DNA from: Chamaecyparis obtusa
Taxonomy: Eukaryota; Streptophyta; Pinopsida; Cupressales; Cupressaceae
Length of the DNA stretch: 64,000 nt
NCBI GenBank assembly: GCA_027943335.1
Contig: BSBK01002801.1
Coordinates: 871,001 to 935,000 of the forward strand
Direction: 5' to 3'
Under the pieces are notes generated by a model. The model was not told the origin of the DNA. It saw nothing but the letters and a program-made list of their open reading frames with translations, and ran no database searches. Below are positions 1 to 12,225 of the stretch, piece by piece. The position numbers and the translations under genes were made by a program. Positions within the stretch are counted from its first letter, which is position 1, and every line of letters starts with the position of its first letter.

Positions 1-1545
1 AGAGTTCGTGGATCCCTTCTTTGAGTTTGTATGTTTATTTGATGATCTTGATTTATTGTTGATTGATTATGTGATTTTCTATAGTTATAGAATTTAATAT
101 TATAATTGAAAAATAATATTTAAATTTATTTCCTATATTTTTGTATGATTATTAATTAATTAAAAATCAAATATTAGGATATTTGGTTTTAATTAATTAA
201 TTATGTGAAAATAGGATAAATATTGTCCATTAGATTTTAAATTACTAAATTGCATGATTTAATGTTGTTTGGATTATTAAATTATTTAATAATAGATTTT
301 AATATTAACATGTGCTTTATTGAGTTTGAATGTGATTTGTTTGAAAAGGTGACAACTTATCTTTAGGAGTCTAAGTTGAGTTGTGCACAATTAAATATAT
401 TTTTAATTATTAATTAGCAATTTCTCTCAACTAAAGAGGGTGAGTTTGATTAGGAGTTGTATTGTTAGTCATCTAGAGATTGCATGAATGGTGGAGTTGA
501 ATCCCTAATAGGGGGAATTAGATTTCATTGGGATGGAATGAGGTTTTTAGAGATTTGTGGAGAGAGCTTTTGGAGAATTTGAGACATTTTTGTGTTCTTG
601 AGCTTTTGTGTGTGTGCTTGAGTTTTTGGGTATAGATTGCTTGCATTTGGAATTGGGTTTTGCATACACTGTGATTCAGATCTACAGGATTGAGTTCTTC
701 TGTTGTCAGATTTGGGAGTTTCAACATTCTACAGGCATTCTATTATAGTTTCTAGCATTGGTATTGTGGTAGGGTTTGAAGGAACCTTCTCGTGATTTCA
801 TCTGTAGAATTCTTAGTATTTTATTGTGTTTGATTTGATTTGTTGCTATAGATCTATTTTTAATTATGCTTTCAATTTGGGTGATTAGAGAACCCTTAGA
901 ATTATAGTTTTAATTTATATTTTGACTTGGCACAGTAGGGTTATGCTGTCAAAATTTTGTGAGAAAATTCACTATAGAAACCTTAGAAAATGAAAAATTA
1001 AATTGGCTATAGTTCAAACTATTGAGTAGATGAAATAAATAAATGGGTTATGGAGAAAAATGAATTTTGGTTTGGAAAAATGTAATCTAGGTAAAAAACC
1101 CAATTTCTGTAAAAATGACAGTAAGAAAAAAATATACCTCAGTTAAAAAAGAATCTATTTGCCTACATGACAAAATGACATTAGTAACTATGAATGTGTT
1201 TGCAAAATTTAGGGGAAAATACAAATAAGGGAAAAGACAAACCCACATGTGTGTGTGTGAGTAATATGACAAATTTCCATTTCTGGAAAAATATTATAGG
1301 ACCTGTACATTTCCGTTTTCAAAAACAGAGCCCTTTCTAAAAAAATACATAGAAAAATGTTTCCTTCTAATATTAATATATATGTTTATAAATTCTTTGA
1401 ATCTATTATAAATCAAATTTCTTTGCATTGCTTTTTAATATGCATGCATCGAAATTAGAAAAGAATAAAAAAATTATTATAAGAAAATAATAATTAACAA
1501 TGTTAAAACTGTAAAAAAAAATATTATAAAATTTAATGTTTGATT
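1..1545. other. Unassigned AT-rich DNA
   Basis: No coding region is convincing here. The segment is AT-rich with scattered ATTAATTA-type runs. Positions 480-900 (plus strand, T/G-rich) resemble the downstream part of an LTR, but I found no second copy and no termini. Confidence 0.5.
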
Positions 1546-1695
1546 AAAGTGAAGGGGGCAGGGACCACCTGTCCCTTACCCCCCTCCCTATGCGTAGGTA
1601 GTGGGAGGGGAGTACGCACAGACTGTCATGGCAGGCCCATACGTGGGTACTGCAGTGGGGAGAGGGACGTATTTCCCCCCACTTGCAATGGTTGG
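1546..1695 (+). other. GC-rich island with a hairpin
   Basis: A short G/C-rich block stands out in AT-rich surroundings. Positions 1554-1565 (GGGGG, CA, GGGAC) can pair with 1571-1584 (GTCCC, TTA, CCCCC) around a 5-base loop. Further G and C runs follow to about 1690. No protein family is recognisable. Confidence 0.5.
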
Positions 1696-1742
1696 TTAGT
1701 TTTTCTTTGTATAACTTTCTTTTTCATTAACAATTTCGTTAA

Positions 1743-1744
<2 letters not shown>

Positions 1745-1774
<30 letters not shown>
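1745..1774. repeat. (AT)15 microsatellite
   Basis: Uninterrupted AT dinucleotide run of about 30 bases. Confidence 0.95.
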
Positions 1775-1777
<3 letters not shown>

Positions 1778-2639
1778 TTTTGTTATTATAAAAAAAATTT
1801 AATTAATTTGTTAATTATTTTTATAATTATTTTCATTAATAAATTTTGTTAATAAAATTTTATTATATTAATATTCTTTATATAAACCATTGTTATTTAT
1901 AACGCTTTTTTTATTAATAATATTTATTTGTATTAATAAATATTATTTGATGAGTATAGTTTTTCTAGCAAAGCTAAGTTAATTTTATTAATGTTTCTAA
2001 TCATAGTTTTAATTAACTATTATTATTTAATTATTAACAATAGTTTTATTGTTTAGTTTGTTTTATTTAGTATTGGCAAAAATTTGTTAATAGGATTATT
2101 AAGGATTTTTGTTCAATATTAGGAAGAGAAGATATGGGTTAGAATGTTCGGACTTAAATTAAAATTAAAATTATTGTTTCATTATGAAGTTATTGTACTA
2201 TGTTTGCTAAGTAAGTTAATAAACTTCATATAGTAAGATGATGAATCTTATTGAGTTTCTGGTTTAGTATTGTACATTTGGGTTATCTCATATTGGTATA
2301 TGCATATTTTTATACTAAAATTGGCTGTTTTCTGCAATGTGATTTTATCTTTCTTGGATGTTGGGTTTATTAGTTTTATGGGAATTAGACGACCTACGAA
2401 AGACAGAGGCTTGGGAATGGTCTTCTTTGTTCATGTTGTTTCTTATGTTTGGCGTGAGTGTGTATTGTTTATATTCTGTTTGATTTTATAGGCTCATGAT
2501 GTACTATGTGTTCAATGATTATACTTATGTAGTCAATCCTAATTTCTGTGATGATTCTAGATGTGTGACTATCTGATTTTATCTATGTTGAGATCTAGGT
2601 GAGATCTATGTGCCTAGGGTAGTTTACCTAGATATGTAA
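1775..2639. other. Unassigned AT-rich DNA
   Basis: Very AT-rich with many TTAATTA/TATTAATA stretches, then T/G-rich sequence. It probably belongs to the decayed repeat that continues downstream. No gene seen. Confidence 0.4.
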
Positions 2640-3430
2640 TAGGAGGTGTCTTGCAATAAGTGTCACAGCCTAGAAGTGGCTTCCATGATCACTTATTGTT
2701 AAGTATCTTAATCAAGTGATAACATAATATAACATTGAGAGATTTAAAAATGAACCTAACAAGAAGTGGTCCTCACCCAAGTGTTAGTGCTTGTACAGAC
2801 TAAGATGGTGTTGAGAAGATGACTAGCCCCCTTTTAAGGGATGAGTTGGCATAGTCGATGGCTTCGTCTGTATGAGAAGTCATTGACACCGTGTATGGTT
2901 ACTTGGGTGCTGGGATCTAGAGAGATTACCAAGACAAAACTCAAGGGTTAGACGCACATGATGACACTTTCCTATGCATAGTCTAGTTATCCTACATGTG
3001 TCACTTGCCTCTGGAATAGTGAGTCTTTCATATCATTATATTTATTCACCTTGAGTTAGAGAGCTTTTAGGATCCTTTCCTTTGCTTGTTCTATTTTGTT
3101 TGTTATCCGAGTGGGATCTATTGTTATCTCTTCAACACGGTGGGAGTGGACCATTTAGGTTCATGAGGTCGGGTGGTAGTGATTCTTTTACCATTTGAGA
3201 TTCTGACATTCGTGTACTGGATGATCCCTATTGTAGTTGTTCCTTTTTGTTCCTCATTGATGGAGTTGTACTCTACTCTTCTTCTTCTTCTTCTTTGTGA
3301 TCCTGTATCTTGTATCAGTTTTTCATAGATATCATGTGTACTTCTTTTCAATTATTGTATTACATACCCTACGACATGTGCAGTGGATGTAGATTTATGG
3401 ATACCTTATGGTACTCATTGTTTTTATGTT
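2640..3430 (+). repeat. Dispersed repeat, copy A (LTR-like)
   Basis: This segment is a diverged copy of the one at about 10530-11470, same orientation. Shared landmarks in the same order are a CTCACCC block followed by a 'tgtacagactaag'-like stretch, TGATGACAC, GAGCTTTTAGGATCC, TTATCCGAGTGGG, GAGGTCGGGTGGTAGTG and TTTTACCATTTGAGATTC. Parallel copies with no ORF suggest an old LTR or untranslated part of a retroelement. The ends are not defined. Confidence 0.6.
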
Positions 3431-3862
3431 ACCTTCTATGTGGTGTTGCTTTTATCCTTCATTTGTTTATATGCATTTTGTAATTGTACCTAATCTAAAT
3501 TTAATTAATTTTATATTCATGTAATCTTCATCGAGGAACCTTTGAGAGTTGTAACCTGTGTTGGTTGTTTGTATTAATGTGAGTAAATGGTAATTGCTTC
3601 CGCATTGATGTTTATCCTATATGTTAACTTTAAAAAAAATTATTTTGCAAACTTAGATGCATGTTTAGGTTAAGTTCTCTTGGGTTCCTTGGTGGGGCAT
3701 TACATCACAGCCTTATCCTGAATTGGTTTCCTCTTTCTTGATGTTGGTGTCTTTTTCTGTGGCTCAAAAACTATGACAGTAGAAGCTACCATATTATTGG
3801 TCTAAGTACTTTAGGAGGAGTGAGCTTTGGTTCTGTAGTTATTTTTTGCTAGGCTCATAAAC
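3431..3862. other. Unassigned; flank of a decayed minus-strand ORF
   Basis: T/G-rich DNA. The part nearest 3862 may be the decayed 3' continuation of the minus-strand ORF next to it. Nothing else is recognisable. Confidence 0.35.
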
Positions 3863-5151
3863 TTATGCCTTCTTGACTTTCTTTTTCATTTCAATCTCCT
3901 CCCCTTCACTTCCTTCTGATTCACTAGAATTATCCTCTCCTAACCCTTGTGTCAACTCAAGAGGTGCATTTTCCTCTTCTCCTTCTCCTAACATCTTCTC
4001 TAGGTTCTTAACTAACTTCTTTCTTTTTCTCTCTATGGTTATAGATTTCAACCCCATGGTTATCTTAGACTTAGATTCCTCACAAGTCCCAAACGGTTTA
4101 TCTTTTCTATCAATTTCCTCAGCTAGTAGGGTAGTTATGGCTGTTGTTGTCTCATCTATATTGACTTCATAAGGTAATGGCCTAAGTCATGACACTCTCG
4201 GTGTAACTGCCTAAGCATAAGTGAAGTCGGTATCCACTAGGAAACATATATCATTATAATACTTCTCCACTAGGGATACATGAATCCTAATCCTCTTCTT
4301 CATTTTCTTTTTGAACTCTACAAAGTAATTGTCCATCACACTCTCAAAACTATTCTGAACATAGAAGAATAGACAAGTAAGCAAAGAACGAAACTTACAC
4401 ATTGAATTCATTGCCTTCTTGATAAAAGTGAGGTTCTCAGCAAGCTGGTTCAATTGTAACTTAGAAAGATCATAAGTATGATCTTTCTTCACCATCTTCC
4501 ATGCCTAGTCAATCACTATACAAGGAACACTATCTAGCTTGCTAGACTGGTAGAATTTGTGAGAAATCACTCTCACTGCAAAATCTATTTCTGGATCGGT
4601 GATTGTAGAGATAGTCATCCTTCTCTTGTTCCATATTGCCTAAGTGTTTTCTTGTATAATTTCCTTACTTTGGCATCTCATTGTATTTTTCCCTATAAGA
4701 ATAGGGTAACCAATGACTCAGTGTATCATCTCCTTTTTAGTCTTGACAGGTCCACCCTCCAACCATATCTTCATGTCACGTATTCAACTCAACACAATAT
4801 TTATCCATTCAACCTTAAAATTTTGTGGGAAATCAAGGGCACGAACTAACCCTCTCTCGGAAACCTTCTAGTGTTCAACCTTCAACACTCCGTTATCACA
4901 TATCTTGTCATATGCTTCCCTTAACTTGTAATCTCCTATTTCTCCAATGTTACACATGTAGCATGTACGTACATTGTTAATCATCAGGACCTTCGGTGGG
5001 ATCGATGATGGGGTACCCATGAGATCTCCCTTCACTACACTTTCAGGAATGACTTGAAATTTCTATAGTTTGCATGGATCATTCCTTACAAGTTGAACAT
5101 TTAATACTTCCTTTCCTTGCTTCTTGACTGCAGAAAATGATGAAGATGCCA
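3863..5151 (-). pseudogene. Decayed ORF of unknown family, probably transposon-derived
   Basis: On the minus strand an ATG at 5149-5151 opens one reading frame that can be followed to a stop near 3863 through about a dozen in-frame stops. The N-terminal 100 residues (starting MASSSFSAVKKQGKEVL) and the last 200 codons are well preserved. They include a basic stretch rich in FKKKMKKRIRI and a highly acidic, serine-rich tail (EGEEEN, SSESEGSEGEE) ending in KKKVKKA. A long single-exon frame with so many nonsense changes indicates an old non-functional copy. I do not recognise the family. It lacks reverse transcriptase, integrase or zinc-knuckle motifs. It could be a gag-like or accessory protein of a retroelement, or a retrocopy of a host gene. 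Confidence 0.5.
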
Positions 5152-5474
5152 TATCTCCAAAATTTAGGGTTCAAAGAATGAATTTAAGTTTCTCGGTAAA
5201 TACCTTGTTCTAATAGTTCTTAGATGTTTGTTGATGACACACTATAAATATCTTGGCAAATTGCACTTAGCACAAATAGCTCTGGTTAATCGCTTTGGAA
5301 TCACTTTGCAAGTTCTCAAATCGTTGGTGAAATGAGAATAAATGACAACATTCCATTTTATAAACACCAAACAGTCAGATTAGGGCTTTATTAAATGATT
5401 CATACATTGAGTAGGTGTATACAATTGTCTTGGCCTTCTTATGTTAACTAGATAAACATGAGCTCAGTCAATAC
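5152..5474. other. Unassigned flank of the solo LTR
   Basis: No gene seen. The last five bases (AATAC, 5470-5474) are the left target-site duplication of the solo LTR. Confidence 0.5.
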
Positions 5475-6520
5475 TGTATGCACCCTAAAATGGTTGCCTA
5501 GACTATGGGCCCCCATTCTTTAATTTATCAAATGACGAAATCAATTTATCAATTTCCTGAATCAATGCCTTGCAATATTTTCAATTCAAATCAATTTCCT
5601 TGATCAAATCATAATTAATTCAATTATTTCAATATTTCTTAAGGTTTGATCATTAATTAAGAGAACATGCTCCCTTTTAATTAAATAATAAAATCTTTTA
5701 AATAAATAATAAAATCCACCTTTGTCCTATGTGTGCACATGATTTTTTTTTTTCTAAATTTAAAATAAAAAGAAATTTTTTTTTTGTCTACACATTGAAT
5801 GCACACTTTCCAAGATGAGTGGAATCTCCTTTTGCCTCTTAATCTCTTCCACATCTTTTTTCCTCTTAACCTTGTCCATTAATTTTGCCTCTTGAGAATC
5901 TTGTGCACCAATGTCAAAATGAGAATTTTTCTCCACCCTTGGATTTTGCCCCGTAATCTCTACCATTCATTGCTCTTTAAAAGGAGCCCTCTCCTTCTCA
6001 TTTTAAGCATCCAGTTTTGAGAGATCCAGATTTTATGTTATTGTTATGCTATAGGTTTGGAGAATAATTTTGGAGGAGAGTTTGAGCACTTGAGTTTGAA
6101 CATTGCAACTTCTCTTTTCTTGTCTTCTTCTCTCATGCCTCCATGGAAATCCATTTAGATTACTCTTGCACTAATTGCATGGTAGATTAGATTCATATTT
6201 CATTTCATAGAATAATCTTGCATGCATATTTCCTTTCATAGATTAGTTTTCTTTCATGAATTGTTATCATATATAATAGCTTCCATTTTCATTTTCATGC
6301 ATATTTGATGATCATGTAGACTGGCATTCTTGCTTTTCCTCTTTGAATCTCTCATTTTATGGTGTACTTGCATGGTCACAAACTAGGTCTAAACTGAGGG
6401 CCTCCATTAGAAACCCTTGCACTCCATGAATAGAGAGCTATGAGTTGCCATTTGAGACCTCATTCTTGAGAAATCTTGGATATAATGACTCATAGAAGTG
6501 TATCAACATTTTAGCACATA
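5475..6520 (+). mobile_element. Solo LTR, same family as the 53-63 kb element
   Basis: The segment begins TGTATGCACCCTAAAATGG, matching the start of the LTRs at 53213 and 62340 with a few changes. It follows them through the ATTAATTAAGAGAACATGC region, a TATA-like CTTTAAAAGG near 5975, and the CTCATAGAAGTGT end. It is flanked by a perfect 5-bp direct repeat AATAC (5470-5474 and 6521-6525), and no internal region follows. This is the expected product of recombination between the two LTRs of one insertion. It is visibly more diverged than the two LTRs of the intact element, so it is probably an older insertion. Confidence 0.88.
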
Positions 6521-6783
6521 AATACTACCATTTAGTTTCAGGTTGGTACATATCATATCTCGACTATCATAGGAGCTCAACATACACTAGTGATTAGGTC
6601 ACTATGAACTTAAATACTGATGCTCGACATCAAATATAAAATATGCTTTCTTTCTCAGATATGTCCTAATGCATCTTAATTTATGCATATATGGACTTTA
6701 ACCTATCAAATGTTAGGAACTGATGTAAAATAAAGCATTGTAAGATTTAGTTCCCCACACACCTTCTTTGCTTAGTTTGAAGT
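6521..6783. other. Remainder of the host element interrupted by the solo LTR
   Basis: Starts with the right AATAC duplication. The sequence continues the minus-strand retroelement remnant past its gag frame without a recognisable domain. Confidence 0.4.
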
Positions 6784-8155
6784 AGTGTGATCACCTGATC
6801 CATTGGATTGGGTGACCTCAGGTTCACTAGCTCCATTACTGCTTTCTTCCTCTTTCTTTTTCCATGTCTTGTTCATCTGGTTTCTCATCTGTTCAATAGT
6901 CTCTTCATTCTTGACTTGTTCATTTCTTGGTATATGTGCTCTACAATCTCATTTTATGTGACCAATTTTATTGCATTTGTAAAAGAGTAGACTTCCACTA
7001 ATCCAACTCTTGGATTTTCATCTAAAATGTGTCTTTAAACAATTTACTCCAATATGACCATATTATCCACAATAATGATAACTATACCATGTATTGTAGT
7101 CCCAATTGTATGATTTACCTTTCCTAGGTGCTTTAGTCTGCTTATTGGATGTCCACTTAGCTTTGGATATACACTCTTGTGCTCTATGACCATATTTCTG
7201 ACAATTAAAACAATGTCCTTGAAATCTAGGTGAGGTAGGTGGATTACTGACCTTTGTCCTACATTCATGTGCTTGATGTCCATATTTCTTACAATGAAAA
7301 AAAATTTCATTGAAATTTTGTTTAGGATTGGACTTACCATTTTTGCTTCTACAAATATTTTTTGTGTGTCCTGGCTTTCCACAATGATGACATGTAGGTT
7401 TCTTGTTCTTTGAATTTGCATTCCTTTGTTCTCCACTCTTTGATGATTCTCCTTCTTTAGTGGATGTCAGGTGCTCATCATGTCCAAGTCCAGAAGTATC
7501 ACTAGATCTTCTAAGTTCTAGGTGACCTTAAAAATTCTTTAAAGTATTTCACAGCTTCATTAGGCCTTTTCATCCTCTCATCGAGTTCTCTTTTAGATCT
7601 TATTTCACCCTTCAGTTGGCTATTTTCTGATCTCAGATTTGTGATTTCCACATCTTTCCTGCTCAACTCTTGATTAGCAATTAATAGTTGGTTCACCATA
7701 TCCAATTAATTGTTTTTCAACCTTTACATGTCACATGTCACATGTCCTTTCATCAAGTCTTATAGACATTTGTCTTTTGTCTTCTTTAGCCATTGTGTTG
7801 TCTTCTTCAACTTTATTTTTTTGTTCAGTTACTTCATAAAATCGTACTAATTGTATTTCCTATTCTCTCTTCAATTTTTTGATGTCTTCACTCAGTATGT
7901 TGTTTTTCTCCAGCAGATTTGTTATAGATTTTTCACTTCAGTAGAATTACCATTTTCAAATAGACCTCTAGTATCTTCTTCTTGATATTGAGTTTCATTC
8001 TGTTGAATTGCCAATTCTCTCCTTCTTCTTAGAAATTTCTTCAATCCACCTCTGGCTACTTCAAGATGATGTAGTGAAATCTGAATGTCAATCTTTTGAT
8101 TCTCTATGATCTTTCCCAACTTATAAACCTCCATCTCCAAGACCTTAACTCACAA
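6784..8155 (-). pseudogene. Gag remnant with five tandem zinc-knuckle positions
   Basis: Read on the minus strand from just after the primer-binding site. The first part (8140-7511) is charged and heptad-like, with many E, K and L residues and several stops, consistent with a coiled coil. From about 7436 to 6784 one frame holds five CX2CX4HX4C-type knuckles: CHHCGKPGHTKNIC; FFHCKKYGHQAHEC (first Cys lost); CFNCQKYGHRAQEC; a fourth with Tyr for the first Cys and a stop inside; and a fifth, also with Tyr for the first Cys and a stop. A basic/acidic tail follows. Multi-knuckle Gag proteins are known from plant LTR retrotransposons, mainly Ty1-copia. No protease, integrase or reverse transcriptase follows. 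It is a decayed, possibly gag-only, element that shares its orientation with the adjacent LTR. Confidence 0.7.
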
Positions 8156-8181
8156 GTGATTAGACTTCTTTAAGAGACTTA

Positions 8182-8193
8182 GGTCTGATACCA
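8182..8193 (-). other. Primer-binding site, initiator tRNA-Met type
   Basis: On the minus strand this reads TGGTATCAGACC, one base different from the usual TGGTATCAGAGC. It starts two bases after the LTR end, which is the expected spacing. Confidence 0.8.
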
Positions 8194-8195
8194 AT

Positions 8196-9431
8196 TGTTG
8201 GAAATCTCTTATGGGAAAGTAAGATACTGAGAGGGGGGTGAATCAGATATCTACTATTAACTCCATTTTGACATAAATTCACTTGCATAACATAAATATC
8301 AAATTCAATATTGAAATAGATCTAACATTATAATCTTCATCCATGAAATTGAAAACATAACACAAAGATTTTGGTTACCCAAAAACCCTTGAAAGGTAAA
8401 ACTAGGGTGGGGATGACACCCAAAAATCTTCACTACTACAGTATTAAAGTTTTCCTATTAGGGCTAAAAAGTTTTGATCATCAAATAATGATCTACCCTG
8501 AGATGGGTCTTCCCTCCTAAGAGCTTGAATACTTATACAATCTACCTTAGTAAAAGGATTTAAACTTACAAAAAAGTAAGCACTCAGTTAAGAGATTTAC
8601 TTAGGCCTATTAGGACCACTCTGTTAAGAGATTTTCCTTGATTCACCCGTTAGAATGTCTCAGTACATGATCCTTAAGTTTTCACTATGACGCTGATAAC
8701 AAATCTTCTCTTTCCAACAGTAGTTTGATCTCCTTAATCAAATATATCTTTGTTCTGTCCTTCACTACCTTGCTCGGTCACTTTTACCGATCTCTGCCTG
8801 TATCAAAATGCTTCTCTATTCTGTATATGAGATCCTTCATATTCATACTCTTCTCATATTCTCACACACTCATCCATCATTTTAGGGTTCATATCTCATC
8901 TTATATAGACAATAAAATATCCTTCTAGATCAAGATCAACAATCTAGATTCTCTACTTATGCCGCTTAAGCATTCCCTAAATTTGATAGGCTACATAAAT
9001 TACATAGGGATCAATGATTAAAAAGATAAGGCATATTCACCTCCGTGATTCCCTCAACAAACATAAAATATTGTGTAGATGTCGGCCAAAACGGTTTACC
9101 TTACTGTTTGTTCCATTACAAGCACATATCTCAAATCTGGCTTGCTCAGCATATGAAGTCTCTGACACTCGGCATTAACTGTTCTTCTTATACTAGTGCT
9201 CGACATTGATATATCTACACAAATAAGCATAAAATGCTCGACTATTATTGAAGTACTCGGTGACCTCTGACTTGCTTGGCAGTAACTACTGCTCGGTAAT
9301 TTTACAAGATACAAGTCTAGACATAATTCGACCTTCACTAGATGGCTCAGTCGCAATGATGAGTGACCAACATTGCCTAGAAAATGACTAAGTGTAAGAC
9401 ACTAATAGACAACAAAACTTAGGGATCAACA
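8196..9431 (-). mobile_element. LTR of the gag remnant
   Basis: On the minus strand the segment runs TGTTGATCCC...TTTCCAACA, with inverted ends TGTTG/CAACA. The primer-binding site lies just beyond its 3' end. Just inside that end is a pyrimidine-rich stretch (CACCCCCCCTCTCAG, minus strand), a feature often seen in plant LTRs. The length is 1236 bp. The outer flank meets the 30-bp minisatellite within ten bases. I did not find the partner LTR, so no target duplication can be tested. Confidence 0.72.
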
Positions 9432-9440
9432 ATATTCACT

Positions 9441-10011
9441 TGCATGTTACTTAGTAATGATATATTCAGTTGCATTGTAATTAAGGAATATATTTAGAGT
9501 TGCATGTTATTTAGGAAGTATATATTCAGTTGCATGTTATTTAAGGAAGATTTATTTAGTTGCATGTTATTTAAGGAAGATATATTTAATTGCATATTAT
9601 TTAAGGAAGATATATTCAATTACATGTTATTTAAGGAAGATATATTCATTTGCATGTTAGTTAGGAATGATATATTCAGTTGCATGTTATTTAAGGACTT
9701 GACATATTCAATTGCATGTTATTTAAGGAAGATATATGCAATTGCATGTTATTTAAGGAAGATATATTTAGTTGCATGTTATTTAGGAAAGATATATTCA
9801 GTTGCATGTTATTTAATGAAGATACATTTAGTTGCATGTTATTTATGAAAGGTATATTCGTTGCATGTTATTTAAGGAAGATATATTCAGTTTCATGTTA
9901 TTTAAGGAAGATATATTCAGTTGCATGTTACTTAGGAATTATATATCCAATTGCATGCTATTTAGGAAAGATATATTTACTTGCATGTTATTTAAGAAAG
10001 ATATATTTATT
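9441..10011 (+). repeat. 30-bp minisatellite, 19 units
   Basis: Nineteen head-to-tail units beginning TGCATGTTATTTAAGGAAGA, mostly exactly 30 bp, followed by a broken unit at 10012-10028. Because 30 is a multiple of three, three overlapping plus-strand frames read as repeats of ten residues (MLFKEDIFSC-like). These are a by-product of the repeat, not evidence of a gene. Units differ by one to several substitutions, so the array is not newly expanded. Confidence 0.93.
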
Positions 10012-10529
10012 TGCATGCAATGCTATTCTATTTTTAGAAAAAATAAATAAATAAATAAATAAAATTCATACACGAGGATTCTTCTAGAAAAATAAAAATA
10101 AGAATAATAGTGATATATAATTAAATATTATTTGATGAGAATTTAATATTGATGTGTTTATTATTGAAGTTTCTAGTTGTTGTGTTTGATTGTCAGTATG
10201 GGTAGCATTAAGTTGGATTTTATGAATTGTTTCTAAGAGGCTTGGGGTTTTACCTTTTTACCGTGGCATAGATATTTACAATGTTTTTAATGAGATAATG
10301 GTTTCAATCTTTTAACCCAATCTTTATTCACTTTAAGATTACTAGTTTGTGAACTCTTCAAGAGAGTATCTTTTTATGATGTTATGGTTTGAGGACCAGT
10401 GTGTAATTGTGAGATTGTGGTTTGAGGACCAATCTGAGTTCTAGTTATCTTTTATGGAACTGAAATTGATTATCATGCTTTATATGATTTGTGAGATATA
10501 TTTATGACTTGGGAGCCTAGGGGAGGTTA
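10012..10529. other. Unassigned AT-rich DNA
   Basis: An (AATA)n-like run near 10042-10061 is followed by T/G-rich DNA with short internal echoes (TGTGAGAT, TTTGAGGACCA twice). No gene seen. Confidence 0.4.
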
Positions 10530-11470
<941 letters not shown>

Positions 11471-12225
11471 GTATTAGTTGTATCTATGTTTTTTTTTACG
11501 TGAGGTTGTACTTGTTATGTTAGAATTGTTGCAGTATGGTGTTGGCATTCAATAGTTTTGTCATTGATGTCAACATATATTCAGTTATGAAGGGCCAGAA
11601 ACTGTTGGACAGTGCACATGCATGTTGCAGAGAGTGGTACGAACTCCATCCAATGTCTTAGCTCACGCGGGCTTAGATATATGTTCTAGGATTACTATTA
11701 GACTATTAGACTATATGGGCCAAGGGTCTACAGTCTAAAATCTCAAGGATTAATGGTGGAAGAACCCTTAAGTTAGATATATGACTGGATGAAAGGTTTC
11801 TTTTTATGACATATATGTTAATAGAATTAGATACTAGATCTTATAATGAAGAAAATGGTCCACTCAAAAGTTTTTCTAAGTTTGTAAAAATGGAAATGGT
11901 AAGTTGTTGGAGCAATAGTGTACCCATCGAAAGTATTATTTTATCCAATTGGTGCAGGGTACACAATAAACCACATGCAAAACTTGCATGCTCGCTATGC
12001 ATGACAACTATAGAAAATGAAAAGATTTGCTAGAAGACTAGGCAGAAAGGTAAGAAAATTAAATTGAAAGCACAACAAAGATATTTCTTGATGAAGTTTC
12101 AAGTAAAATAAACAAGAAGGATCTAAAGGTGTCAACCAAACATGGATAAATATAATTAGTGAATGTATTATTGTAACCCAAAGGATAGATACTCTTACAA
12201 AATAGAAACTCAAAGGAAATAATGA
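11471..12225. other. Unassigned; possible LTR start and 5' part of decayed retroelement
   Basis: At 11538 the sequence TGTTGGCATTC..TTGTCATTGATGTCAA has the look of a plant LTR start, but no matching end was found. From about 11795 the DNA changes to the A-rich composition of the gypsy pol remnant that follows. An open stretch at 11806-12033 has no recognised domain. Confidence 0.35.

Noticed and set aside
9504..10054. Three overlapping plus-strand open frames of ten-residue repeats
   Set aside because: They follow directly from a 30-bp tandem repeat; indels shift between frames and no start or termination context supports a gene.
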